DNA from: Simmondsia chinensis
Taxonomy: Eukaryota; Streptophyta; Magnoliopsida; Caryophyllales; Simmondsiaceae
Assembly (NCBI GenBank): GCA_018398585.1
Contig: JAGTTD010000022.1
Coordinates: 7,789,501-7,853,500, forward strand
Direction: 5' to 3'
Length of the DNA: 64,000 nucleotides
The notes under the pieces are model-generated. The model searched no databases and had not been told where the DNA came from. It was given only the letters and a program-made list of their open reading frames with translations. Position 1 is the stretch's first letter. Every line of letters starts with the position of its first letter. The position numbers and the translations under genes are program-made. Below, piece by piece: positions 28,101 through 36,156 of the stretch.

Positions 28101-29744
28101 CATAACCAGGAAGGGTAGCAGCATTTTGCACGCACTACACTAATTACAATACAATCCCCCTCAGATGACAGCAACTTGGTCAGTTAGGCATAGTTTATGC
28201 ACAAGAAAGGGTAGGAAAAAAAAAGCGGCAAGTTCATCATTTAGAGTAACCATATTTTGAAAATAGTGGCTAGATCATGTGCCGGGAGAATCACCTATGA
28301 AAAGATGGGCTCACGCTTTTTATAAAGTATAATAATCAGGGTCACCTTCAACACATTGTCTAAACAATACAACAACAACAACAATAATCCCAGTACCACA
28401 AGGGCTCTAGCCAAAGCAGGGTCTAGGGAATGAGATGCATGCAACTTTACCCCCTTCAGAGTGCTACCCTAGAGGGAGACATTGTCTAAACAGTAGCAGG
28501 ATAAAATCCTTGATTCTCTTCTTCACCCCAACATATCCCACGCCATACTCTCAAAAAAATAAAAATAAATAAACACCGCATTTGGTTACTATTACATCTT
28601 ATATATTACAGCAAACTATAGGCCATTTTTTCACTCCCATCCTTCCTTTTTCCAGTAAAGTTGTAAGGAGATTTATCATCTGGATCCAGACTCATAAACA
28701 TCAGCATAATGAGACAAGTGTGTTCCAATTTTCCGAGTCTTCAGAGAAAATATCTTTAAACTACGCAATTTTCAATTTTCTACGTTTTGTACTAACATTA
28801 GAATACTACTTTATCTTGTGTTTTCACATTTTCTTTGTGTTCTAAAATCTATTTTTCACAAATTTTTTTTCAAATTGAAAAACACCCGCCTAACCCAACC
28901 ACTCCCACCGCCACCATCATTCCCCTCGCCCCTCACATTTATCACTTTTGAAGAGTTGTTTACATCGTTCATCCGCGTGCTTTTCAGTTTATTCAAATTG
29001 CATCTTCTTCTTTTTTTTTTTTGTTTAAATTAATCCCTCATCTTTACAATTTTAAAATTAGTTCATCGTCTTTTTTATTCAAAATAGTCCTAATGTTGTA
29101 TTTTATGATAAAATTTGTTACCACATGGCAACCAAAGTCAGATAAAAAAAATTTTAAAAATGGGGACCAACTTCTATTTTTGAAAACCGAACAGTTTCTA
29201 AATGCATTTTCTTGATCTTCTACAATCCTCTATAGAATGTTACAGGAAAATAAATTAATCACGTGTTAGACATGTCATTAAATAGTATTTTAGTAAGTAG
29301 CTTTATTTTAATGATAATATAGATAATTTTCTCTTTATTGAGCAGTTAAGATATTATAGGTAATATCTTAATTCCATAATAAAAGCAAAAATTTACCTAA
29401 ATTATCATTAACATAAAGCTACCTACTAAAATATTATTTAATTACATAGCTAACACGTAATTAATTTATACATAAATTCTAGAAAACAATTCCTCAAACA
29501 AAACGCGCCGGAAGCCAAACAAACTACGACAATGATCACCAAATTTCATCACAATAAAAAATGAAACGGACAATGAACAAGTACCAAAATCAGCCCTCGA
29601 ATACAAAATCACCGACCAAATCAGACAGAAATAGAGAGAGAGAGAGAGAGAGAAAATACGATCGCGGCTAGTATGGAGAAAATTCTTGTAGTCAGAGGAG
29701 GAGGCGCGGCCTCCACAATGGGACTCAGAGTCGGAGATTGACAT
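7112..29744 (-). CDS. SEC1A: SEC1A/KEULE-like Sec1/Munc18 (SM) protein, 5' 17 exons (3' end missing)
   Basis: SM proteins bind syntaxin/SNARE complexes and drive vesicle fusion at the plasma membrane and, in plants, the cell plate. Exons in coding order: 29660-29744, 27162-27214, 20728-20809, 19917-19995, 17874-17924, 17674-17770, 17542-17574, 15553-15681, 13297-13479, 13124-13207, 12935-13033, 12774-12850, 11523-11619, 10090-10215, 9908-10003, 7325-7444, 7112-7192. All junctions are GT/AG; the total is 1572 nt, 524 codons, with no stop or frameshift. Signatures include DYKNF near the N-terminus, [61 protein letters not shown] and [13 protein letters not shown]. Family members are about 660 residues, so ~140 are absent. 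The start is the ATG at 29744; upstream codons in that frame belong to the 5' UTR. SEC1A versus KEULE paralogue is not settled. The gene may be intact if its last exons lie left of copia-A. Confidence 0.93.
7275..7345. repeat. 36-bp tandem duplication across the exon 16 / intron 16 border
   Basis: Two copies of a 35-bp unit (7275-7309, 7311-7345), identical to the eye, differing in phase by 36 bp. Each contains the exon's last codons and a GTAACATGC donor. Confidence 0.9.
7325..7444 (-). CDS. SEC1A: SEC1A-like exon 16, with a duplicated 5' splice site
   Basis: Residues 458-497, [15 protein letters not shown] through [10 protein letters not shown]. The 3' end of the exon plus the donor is tandemly duplicated with a 36-bp period (7275-7345); using the second donor at 7288/7289 would add 12 in-frame codons. 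Confidence 0.92.
8829..8960. repeat. Fragment of the GAGCTCG-rich hAT-like repeat
   Basis: Shares ATAG-TTTA and TTCAAGCA-GTCAATAA blocks with the larger copy at 46449-47030. Lies in SEC1 intron 15. Confidence 0.45.
9122..9818 (+). repeat. Solo-LTR candidate (697 bp)
   Basis: Starts TGTCACCCGACG and ends CGTCCCGTGACA, an imperfect 12-bp inverted terminus; has a TATA-like TATAAATAA near 9577 and GAGGCGTGTCC direct repeats (9261-9480). No internal region follows. The flanking pentamers (CACTG / ACTAG) do not match, so the borders or the call may be off. Confidence 0.45.
9908..10003 (-). CDS. SEC1A: SEC1A-like exon 15
   Basis: Residues 426-457, [20 protein letters not shown] and following; donor GTAACA. 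Confidence 0.93.
10090..10215 (-). CDS. SEC1A: SEC1A-like exon 14
   Basis: Residues 384-425, [20 protein letters not shown] and [10 protein letters not shown], the most conserved SEC1/KEULE block. Confidence 0.95.
11171..11474 (+). repeat. Copia LTR relic with primer-binding site
   Basis: The LTR ends TTTTAACA at 11458 and is followed by TGGTATCAGAGCCC (11461-11474), the usual plant PBS for initiator tRNA-Met. A TATTTATACACC TATA-like box lies near 11270. The 5' border is a guess at TGTGTGGAG. No pol follows. Confidence 0.6.
11523..11619 (-). CDS. SEC1A: SEC1A-like exon 13
   Basis: Residues 351-383, [20 protein letters not shown] through LSLHVE. Its donor lies ~50 bp from an antisense copia LTR/PBS relic (11171-11474). 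Confidence 0.92.
12061..12159 (+). mobile_element. Short tRNA-derived SINE-like insertion
   Basis: Box A-like TGGTATAGTGATAAC and box B GGTTCAAGTCC, flanked by 11-bp direct repeats ATTAGTAAACA (12050-12060 and 12160-12170). Only ~99 bp, without an A tail; in SEC1 intron 12. Confidence 0.6.
12774..12850 (-). CDS. SEC1A: SEC1A-like exon 12
   Basis: Residues 326-350, [20 protein letters not shown] and following; ends within an Arg codon. Confidence 0.92.
12935..13033 (-). CDS. SEC1A: SEC1A-like exon 11
   Basis: Residues 293-325, [18 protein letters not shown] through EIRHAHIAE. Confidence 0.93.
13124..13207 (-). CDS. SEC1A: SEC1A-like exon 10
   Basis: Residues 265-292, [19 protein letters not shown] and following; 90-bp intron to the next exon. 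Confidence 0.93.
13297..13479 (-). CDS. SEC1A: SEC1A-like exon 9
   Basis: Residues 204-264, the largest exon, EFPHVRYH through [15 protein letters not shown]; donor GTTAAT. Confidence 0.94.
15553..15681 (-). CDS. SEC1A: SEC1A-like exon 8
   Basis: Residues 161-203, [12 protein letters not shown] through [12 protein letters not shown]; acceptor TTGTAG, donor GTATAA. Confidence 0.93.
15682..17541 (-). other. SEC1 intron 7
   Basis: 1.86 kb of AT-rich intron. Apart from the SINE fragment at its left end nothing was recognised. Confidence 0.6.
15849..15900 (-). repeat. 3' end fragment of the Au-type SINE body
   Basis: Carries the CCAGTGCCTCAAGGGCTCC and GGTTCTGGGGG blocks of the SINE body seen in full at 26670-26921; truncated. 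Confidence 0.5.
17542..17574 (-). CDS. SEC1A: SEC1A-like exon 7 (33-nt micro-exon)
   Basis: Residues 150-160, [11 protein letters not shown]. Exactly 11 codons between TTTGCAG and GTGAAC; easily missed by gene finders. Confidence 0.9.
17674..17770 (-). CDS. SEC1A: SEC1A-like exon 6
   Basis: Residues 117-149, [18 protein letters not shown] through RIGALRE; donor GTTAGT. Confidence 0.94.
17874..17924 (-). CDS. SEC1A: SEC1A-like exon 5
   Basis: Residues 100-116 ([16 protein letters not shown]); acceptor ATGCAG, donor GTATGT. Confidence 0.92.
18355..18470 (-). mobile_element. Truncated SINE body (no 5S head)
   Basis: Reads CCAGTGCCCCAAGGGCTCCC through GAGAGGCTGTTTCCGAG, the Au-like body of the 5S-headed SINE family, stopping where the head should start. 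Confidence 0.6.
19917..19995 (-). CDS. SEC1A: SEC1A-like exon 4
   Basis: Residues 74-99, [19 protein letters not shown] and following; donor GTACAT, which splits an Asn codon. Confidence 0.93.
20280..20425 (-). repeat. Au-like SINE head fragment (tentative)
   Basis: On the minus strand GTTGCTCCATTGTGAC and CACGGATTCAAGTC resemble the tRNA-derived part of Au-type SINEs. No body or TSD was recognised. Confidence 0.35.
20728..20809 (-). CDS. SEC1A: SEC1A-like exon 3
   Basis: Residues 47-73, beginning [13 protein letters not shown] and containing CKMADIT; donor GTAAGC. Confidence 0.93.
21198..21828 (+). repeat. copia-C 5' LTR (631 bp)
   Basis: Starts TGTTGGATAC, ends CCCCAACA. Contains an (AT)n tract (21276-21298) and a CGGCGGCGG stretch. 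Confidence 0.93.
21832..21844 (+). promoter_or_regulatory. copia-C primer-binding site
   Basis: TGGTATCAGAACC, complementary to the 3' end of initiator tRNA-Met, three bases after the LTR. Confidence 0.85.
21870..25825 (+). pseudogene. copia-C gag-pol, decayed upstream, RT/RNase H still open
   Basis: Gag starts at 21870 ([15 protein letters not shown]) with a UBN2-like region; a CCHC knuckle ([14 protein letters not shown], last Cys replaced by Tyr) is near 22540; protease DSGASYHC near 22753; integrase with a TDNGREY block and NGVAERMN. Stops in the main frame: TAG at 22254, 22603, 22681, 23130, 23430, 23598, 23829 and 24093, TAA at 22974. Frameshifts lie near 22425, 22930 and 24265 (a G run). 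The last 511 codons (24290-25825) are uninterrupted, with YVDD at 24860-24871 and RNase H blocks YTDSD, GEYIA and CDSQSA. Eight of nine point stops are TAG. Confidence 0.92.
25873..26494 (+). repeat. copia-C 3' LTR (622 bp)
   Basis: Aligns along its length with the 5' LTR. The terminal TG has become CG, and the AT tract is shorter than in the 5' copy. Ends AACA before the TSD. Confidence 0.92.
26670..26921 (-). mobile_element. 5S-headed SINE, copy 1
   Basis: On the minus strand a 5S rRNA-like head (CGGATCCCATTAGAACTTC, GTTAAGCGTGCTTGGGCGAG, GGTGACCTCCTGGGAAG) is followed by an Au-type body (CGGAAACAGCCTCCCTTTAG through CCCTGCTTAAGCGGGAGCCC) and an A/T-rich tail. Imperfect 17-bp direct repeats (TAGACWATCTCAAGTWA) at 26653-26669 and 26922-26938 mark it as a retroposed unit. 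In SEC1 intron 2. Confidence 0.82.
27162..27214 (-). CDS. SEC1A: SEC1A-like exon 2
   Basis: Residues 29-46 ([17 protein letters not shown]); acceptor TTTCAG, donor GTTTGT. A 53-nt exon. Confidence 0.85.
28370..28490 (-). mobile_element. Truncated SINE body with (AAC)n tail
   Basis: ACAACAACAACAATAATCCC followed by the CCAGTACCACAAGGGCTC and CCCTAGAGGGAG blocks; no 5S head. In SEC1 intron 1. Confidence 0.6.
29247..29471. mobile_element. Fold-back MITE in SEC1 intron 1
   Basis: The arms 29250-29330 and 29390-29471 are near-perfect reverse complements over ~80 bp (ATTAATCACGTGTTAG against CTAACACGTAATTAAT; TTTTAGTAAGTAGCTTTAT against ATAAAGCTACCTACTAAAA). The loop is ~60 bp. Ends ~190 bp from exon 1. 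Confidence 0.7.
29660..29744 (-). CDS. SEC1A: SEC1A-like exon 1
   Basis: Residues 1-28, Ser-rich N-terminus ending in the DYKNF block; donor GTATTTTC. A GA microsatellite (29633-29652) lies just inside intron 1. Confidence 0.85.
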
Positions 29745-30590
29745 GGGCGATGTAACTCCAAAAGAAGAGAGAGGAAACAAATGACAAGGAGAATCACAAT
29801 CACAAAACACAAAATTGCAAAAGAAGAGAGAGAAAAAGAGAGAAAACGAGAAACAAGGCGAAGTGTAAGAGAAATTAGTTAAATTTGGGTGTGTCTTTTT
29901 CTTCCTCTTTCCTTTCCATGGACGGACGTGTTGAGCAGTCACTCCTTTTTCTTTCTTTTCTTTTTTTTTTTTCCTTCCTCCTTCCAATGGTCTACTTATT
30001 TGTCGTTTTTGGGTTTCAAATGTTTTCTATCATTTTTAAGACTTATCCACTGTTTCACAATGGGGTAAACCACGTAAATTTGTGGTGTAATATAAATGAG
30101 TAACGAAAAAATTAAATAAATTTTGGACAATTTTATTCTTATTTAATTATAATTTTTTTTATTCCCACTCATTTATACCTTTTTATTAACTTGTCTAAAT
30201 AATAGTATGATAATCTCTTATTTTCCTCCTCTTTACCCTCCTCCTTTTTGCTCTTCTCTAGCCTTCTTTTTATCACTTCGGTACTTTGACGTTTTAATAT
30301 CACTGGATATCTTGAAATTTAAAAATTCTATCGCTGATGTATCTTAAAGTTTTAAAAGTTTATCAATTAAGTACCCTTCTATTGAAATCTAATATATTTC
30401 ATTAGAAAATGCTAAAGTAAAAAATGATTCCGATAATACATAAGTAACTTATGTTAGAATTTGATGTTTTCCCCCCCAAAAGTATTGACATGATACATGA
30501 TTTTTGCAATATATTGGGTAGCTTACATCAAAATTCGCTAAATTTTTGTTAAAAACACTGATATTACTTATATATTTTAATTAGCGAAGC
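29745..30590 (-). other. SEC1A-like 5' UTR and promoter region
   Basis: The first ~240 bp upstream of the start codon are AG-rich on the minus strand, as is common in plant 5' UTRs. No clear TATA box could be assigned. 30100-30590 is AT-rich with nothing recognised. Confidence 0.45.
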
Positions 30591-30599
30591 GATGCTTAG

Positions 30600-32280
30600 A
30601 CATGGCTCCAATTCTTATTGAAACAACGTCTCAAACAACCATTCAACAGGCAATCCAAGTTCAATTTGATGGAGGGCTTGGTATGGTTTTTGTGAAAGAA
30701 GAAAATTCATAAATGATTCCAGATTACTCTCCTGACGTCATTGCTGCCATCATCGCTGTCAGAATAAACTAGGAACATATAACACCTTTTTGACAAGCAC
30801 ATGATGACATCAGGGGATATAACTGCTCTAGCTTCATTCACATGTTCGATGATCAATAGTCGATGAACAATTACTCGAGATTGATATCACAAAATGCATA
30901 CAAGCAAACTCACTTCGTTTATACATTTGGGGATTTTGGGAGATTTGCTCTGCCACCTTTAAGAATGGAAAATGGGGTTAAGGGAGTTCATTGCTTTTAA
31001 TGCTCATCACAACATGGCTTGTAGAGACAGTGGTGCAAGTCAGATGGCTCTTCATGTTGGTGGAATCTTATTGATGGGGCTTTCAAGGCGCCTTATGCCC
31101 CTTATCAAGCCCACTTTGTAAGGTGTTACCGCAAATCCAATTTTCATAGCCCGGCTTTAATCATCAGTCACCATCCCTCCTTTTAATATCCCAATCACCC
31201 TTAGTCGAAACCCCCACAGCCTAAAGCAGCCAACATCATCTTCTTCTCTTATCTTGGCATGAGAACCTATTGTTGATACAACTGGTCTCCAAGACCTAAA
31301 TCCCTCCCTTCATCATTAGCCTTGGGTTTCATGACTAAGAATGAATCGAGGTTTTCAGGGCCCGAATTCCCGCCGGATTTTGATCCTCCTATCTTTAGCA
31401 TCGCAAGAATGGAAGGGAAGTGGTAAGAGATGAGTTAGTTAAGCTCCGATGAAGAGGCTTTATTTAGAAGTTTTGAAGTGCCACACAAGGTCGAAACAAG
31501 CAAGGCGGGGGAAAGGAGAGGTAGAATGTTAGTGGGCCGATTGGTCTCTAACAATGTTTCTACTAAAAGGGTCAAAGAGCGGAGAAGCGTACAAAGAATG
31601 AGCAGTTCAAAGAAACTTTCAAGAATTTTTGAAGGATATGACATATGGACTAGCATAGAGAGAAGTGGCCAGCCCAAAGTTAAGCACAAGAAAACAAAAA
31701 TTGGTGGGGAGGGATCATGTCAAGGCCCACGATGGGGTAAGGCCGAATCGGAAAGGGGTAGAAGATGTCTGTAAAATTCAATGCGTGAAGGGAACGTAGG
31801 AGTTTGGTAAGAAGTTGAGGCTATGTTTCGAAGGGAATGACTCAGTCATGGTCAAGTCGATTGCAAAGTTAGAATAAAGGATAAGTGTAACATTAGGTTA
31901 TCGTGCAATTGAGTAGAAAACGGAGACAAGGAATCTCGTTGGCAAGTGCTCTTTTTCCTTTCCAGTATTGTGGTGGGAACCCTGGGATTGGATTTTTGGT
32001 TTGTTTCCCCTTGATGCATCATGTCCTGTCCTGTCCTAGGCGCCTTTTGGTTATTTCCTCCTGTTTTTGTGTCTTATACAGTATTGATCAAGTTCTATAA
32101 CGTCTTCTATTTTCACTGTTTCCATTATCTTTTGAGATATTCATGTATTGGTCTTTTATGTTGCATGCTTTCTGTGTGTAGGATCAGGCCTCGCTCTTGT
32201 GGGTGCGCCTACTTTGTACTGCGACTTTTGTCGCTAATTATTGAGAAAAAGGCTACATCAACAATTCTTATATGAAATTG
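30600..32280 (+). pseudogene. Degenerate retroelement-like region with a LINE-like 3' tail
   Basis: Short coding-like stretches occur, including a 98-codon basic ORF at 31478-31774 with no recognised domain. The end (32165-32250, TCAGGCCTCGC, GCCTACTTTGT, TTGTCGCTAATTATTGAGAA) matches the end of the LINE-type relic at 37930-38005, suggesting a shared non-LTR 3' tail. Confidence 0.4.
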
Positions 32281-33727
32281 ATCACATTCTTTTAAAACTT
32301 CATCGATTTTTGGTTTACGGTACCTAAGTAATAAAATATTCAAACCTTGAAGTGCCTTATTGTATATATTAAAATATCATGTTACGTAAGTGACAAATGC
32401 TTAAACCTCAAAATACATGATAATTTCTCAAAACGATATACCCACATTTGATTAATTATATAACGTCTTTTAACTCTCTGACATTTTTTGTGACTGCCAT
32501 CGTCTCTGGCCAACGGCAAATTTGGCACCATCATTAGAGGTACGGTGGTGAGCTTGGTAATGCGAAGCTCAAAACGACCGACTTATTTCATGATAGGGTC
32601 TAGTTGGATTCAGATTTGGTAAAGCTCAAGTTCAAAGGCGCACAAGCCTTACTAAGCCAATTTTGTGATAGATTATGGACCTAAATATGCTTAATCAGGC
32701 TAAATTTGAGCCTACATAAACTTAGCAAGTGGCTTTAACATTATAGTTTCTCTAGACAAAACACAATAATAGATTGAATGGACAAGCTTATGCAAGCTTT
32801 GATGGTAAAAATTATATTATACTTTTAGAATAATTTAAAGATAAAATAATATATTGTGAATAATGATAAATACATCAAATTTTATCGATGATAATGTAGA
32901 TTTAAAGTTTTCCAAATATACACCATTCATACATTGCACAACCTTTTGGATTAGTTTGCTGATTAAAATTCCCATCCCTAGGTCCCGAGATTGAAACCCA
33001 TAGCCTCCTTTCCCCAAGCTGTTGCCCCTTTTAGAAAATTATAGTCTCTTTACCTAAATTACACAAACTTTAATGGAGTTTGTATGCATATCAAATGGTC
33101 ATTTTCATAGAAAATAAGGAGAAACATTAAGCATCTAGTTGTTGAATGAATAGTACGCATAATGTATCATCTAATAGGATGGATTCAAAGTCCATCATTG
33201 GGCACCTAGCCCAATATACTATGTAGGGTCGGACATAACTCCAAATAACCGCTTGGGGTCCAAGCAACCGCTTGGGGCCCCCAAATTTTACTAGTTATAA
33301 TTTTGGGTTATTCATATTTTACTATCCTAACCTTTATGGTAATTATAAAAAGGATCCTAACGTTTTAGAACTATTAAAAAGAACCATAAGTTTTTATTAT
33401 ATTAATAAAAAGGACCCTCTCCGGCCGTCTGACTTCATTTTCCGTTACCAACGCTGATGTTCCAAGGCTATTTTAAAATTTGCTACAGTAAATTGACCAT
33501 ATTACTCCTCAACCAAAAAATAAATGTAACCCCCCCCCCCCCCCCCCCCCCCCAACCCAAAAAAAAAACCCCTCTGCCACTTTTTCTTTAATTTGAAATT
33601 CTTCTTCTTCTTCATCTTCTTCGTCTTCTTCATCTTCTTTATTTTCTTCATCTTTTTTTAAAGCTCAAGTGTTTTACCTTTTTCATTAAATTCAACCATT
33701 GAAGGTTACTTTGAGCTTTTTCAAAAT
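32281..33727. other. AT-rich flank with homopolymer and microsatellite
   Basis: No gene seen. Contains a run of 24 C (33530-33553) followed closely by an A run, and an imperfect CTT array at 33601-33652. Ends at the copia-B TSD AAAAT (33723-33727). Confidence 0.6.
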
Positions 33728-35196
33728 TGAAGGTCCAAAGAGTAACTTAAGAGGGGGTGAGTTAGGTTCTTTAATAATAAATAAAAAAAATAAATTTATG
33801 AACTTAAAATTAAATTAAAAGATAGACAATAAATATAAAATGACAAAGGTAAAGGTAAAAATAAAAGCGATGTACAAAGATTTTTATAGATGTTCACTTC
33901 CAAACCGGAAGCTAGTCCACTTTTCAAGTGATTATTTTTTGCCACTTGAGCCTTTAACTAAGCTTGATGATTCTTTTTAAAATCAGGCTCAGGATCCAAC
34001 CATTACAATTGGTCTTTTTGTACATAGGCTCAAGACCCAACTTTTACAAATGATTCTCTTGTAACCGTAGGGTCAGGATCCAACCTTTACAATGAGTAAT
34101 AGAAATAAAGCAATGGAAGAATTAAAGCAATGAGACTTTTCACTCTTTCAAGAGTGAATTGACAATTGATCAAGCTTAGTGAAAGCTAAGGATATGCCAA
34201 TTAAGCTCAATGACCAACAATAAGAGAATAAGTGATGCTCAAATAAAAACTTTAAACAAAACTTAAAATTAAACCATTAAAGCACAATAATGTAAAAGAA
34301 CTTTTATCAAAGAATGCTTAGAGAGTGTTGGATGATTTGAACCAAAGTATTCAAGCCCTATTTATAGGCAAATGAGGGCCAATGGGACGTTCAAAAGATT
34401 GGAAAAAAGACTAAGAAAGAAATCAAGACAAAAGTAGCCATTTTGAGCTTTTTCTGATCTGTGTGTTGACACACAGTAGCTCCTGGTGGCTATTGTAAGC
34501 CTGTGTGTCAACACATACCTTCTGTGTATCGACACTCAGCATGCTTACATGGATTTGCACTCTTTTGATCAATTGGCTTGATTGATGGGATAATTTTACC
34601 ATATTAACTAAGTTGATTAATTGATTGTCATGTTAGCTCAAATTTTTGAATTAATTTCCTATTTTTCTTTGATTATAAGGATAATTGATTGCATAAATCA
34701 AGCTAAATCATCACCCATTTAAATTTTATCTTAATTGATTTGATCATGCTTTTTTAAAATACCAATCTTGAAAAAAATATTTTCATTGATAAGCTAAATT
34801 GGTTTAATCTTGACTTGAATATTTTTCAAATAAAATTTGAAAATCAATTTTCAAAAATATTTTGAAAACATTTTTGTTAGAGCATCATATCAATATTGAG
34901 ACTTGGCCTCAATTGATATATCTCGGTCCTAAGTTCTAGACAATAAAAATAAATAACGTTAAGGCGATTGGACTCGGATCACGTTCTCTTCAATTTGGAT
35001 GAATCTTCTCTTCAACTTTGATCTCTTTTCCTCTTGATTCATCATCTTAGAAAGCTTCGTATCAATATGATTAACCTTGATTTTCCTAGCTTTCTTATAA
35101 GTCACTTAGAAACAAGATTAGAACAATTTAAGCACTATGACTCACTAAATGGTTGTTATCATCAAAATTATAATATAACTGGCTTTAGGGCCAACA
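33728..35196 (-). repeat. copia-B 3' LTR (1469 bp)
   Basis: On the minus strand it starts TGTTGGCCCTAAAGCC and ends in CCTTCA. TATA-type CTATAAATAG at 34358-34367. Differs from its partner by many substitutions and small indels, so the insertion is not recent. Confidence 0.92.
34462..34536 (-). promoter_or_regulatory. Palindromic boxes upstream of the LTR-B TATA (3' LTR)
   Basis: TGTGTTGACACA (34462-34473) and TGTGTCAACACA (34504-34515), each one base off the palindrome, plus a half box TATCGACACT. They lie ~95 bp upstream of the TATA box on the minus strand and include GTAAGCCTGTGTGTC, also present on the reverse strand of LTR-A. Confidence 0.5.
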
Positions 35197-35212
35197 ATCT
35201 CCTCCTTTTTAA
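35197..35212 (-). promoter_or_regulatory. copia-B polypurine tract
   Basis: Minus strand AAAAAGGAGGAGAT directly before the LTR's TGTTGG. Confidence 0.8.
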
Positions 35213-35902
35213 TGATGACAAATATTTGGTATTTTCTCTTGGAAATGTGAAAGTTGAAGTAGAAAATTTACCATAAAAGTATTCATTTACTAAAGCATAC
35301 ACATGACAATGAACTTATGGAGCAATTTATATCATTATTAAGGTTCAAACTCAATTGCTTTCCCTAAGTTGATGCATTTTAGGAATCATACATTCGCTAT
35401 ATTAACATCATCATCATTTTCAACATTTCTCAATCAACTACATACTTCATACCATGGTAGATGCATTCTTGGGGTCAGATATTCAATTAACTTACACCTA
35501 GCGTCATCTTTGTGACATAACTAAGCATGAATACTATGCACCAATTTTTCTTCCCTTTGTCATCAACAAAAAAATGCAAGATAGGGGATAGAAAGTGTCA
35601 ACGAGAGCATATATGAACACAAGAAATAGTTGTTGTAATGGGACATGAAGCATTTAATTTTGCATGGAAAAGGGAAAAAGCTATTGCTAATAAATGAATT
35701 ATTAAAACTAAACTTAACTTTTCAAATTATCACCAAAAGTGATCTGACCCAAAAAAAAAAATAGCACCAAGTGAAGCGAGGCACTATTTTACCCTTAAAA
35801 GCGCACAGCTCAACACACTTTGAAGACTATGCCTCTCCTAAGGTGATAGGAGCCGATTTGACGCTTCAACGTCCATATTTTTTTGATAAAAAAATGTTTG
35901 TG

Positions 35903-35908
35903 TGTGTG

Positions 35909-35959
<51 letters not shown>

Positions 35960-35967
35960 GTATGTAT
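35903..35967. repeat. Compound (GT)n(AT)n(TATG)n microsatellite
   Basis: A run of TGTG, then alternating AT, then five TATG units, at the left edge of the foreign DNA inside copia-B. Confidence 0.85.
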
Positions 35968-36156
35968 TTATTGTACCAAAATAACTATAAAATATTTTAA
36001 AATATTAGTTTATTTTTAAATTTTTACATATAATCATATTAAAATTATATAGTATAATTTAACTATTTAATTATAATTTAACTATAAAATATTTTAAAAT
36101 ATTAGTCTATTTTTTAACACCAAAATAACTCTCTCAAATTCTCTCTCTCTCTCTCA

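Noticed and set aside
29466..29987. 173-codon minus-strand ORF as a protein of its own
   Set aside because: Its middle is SEC1 exon 1; the rest is 5' UTR and intron read-through.
31478..31774. 98-codon basic ORF as a host gene
   Set aside because: No domain, no intron or promoter support, and set in decayed repeat DNA.
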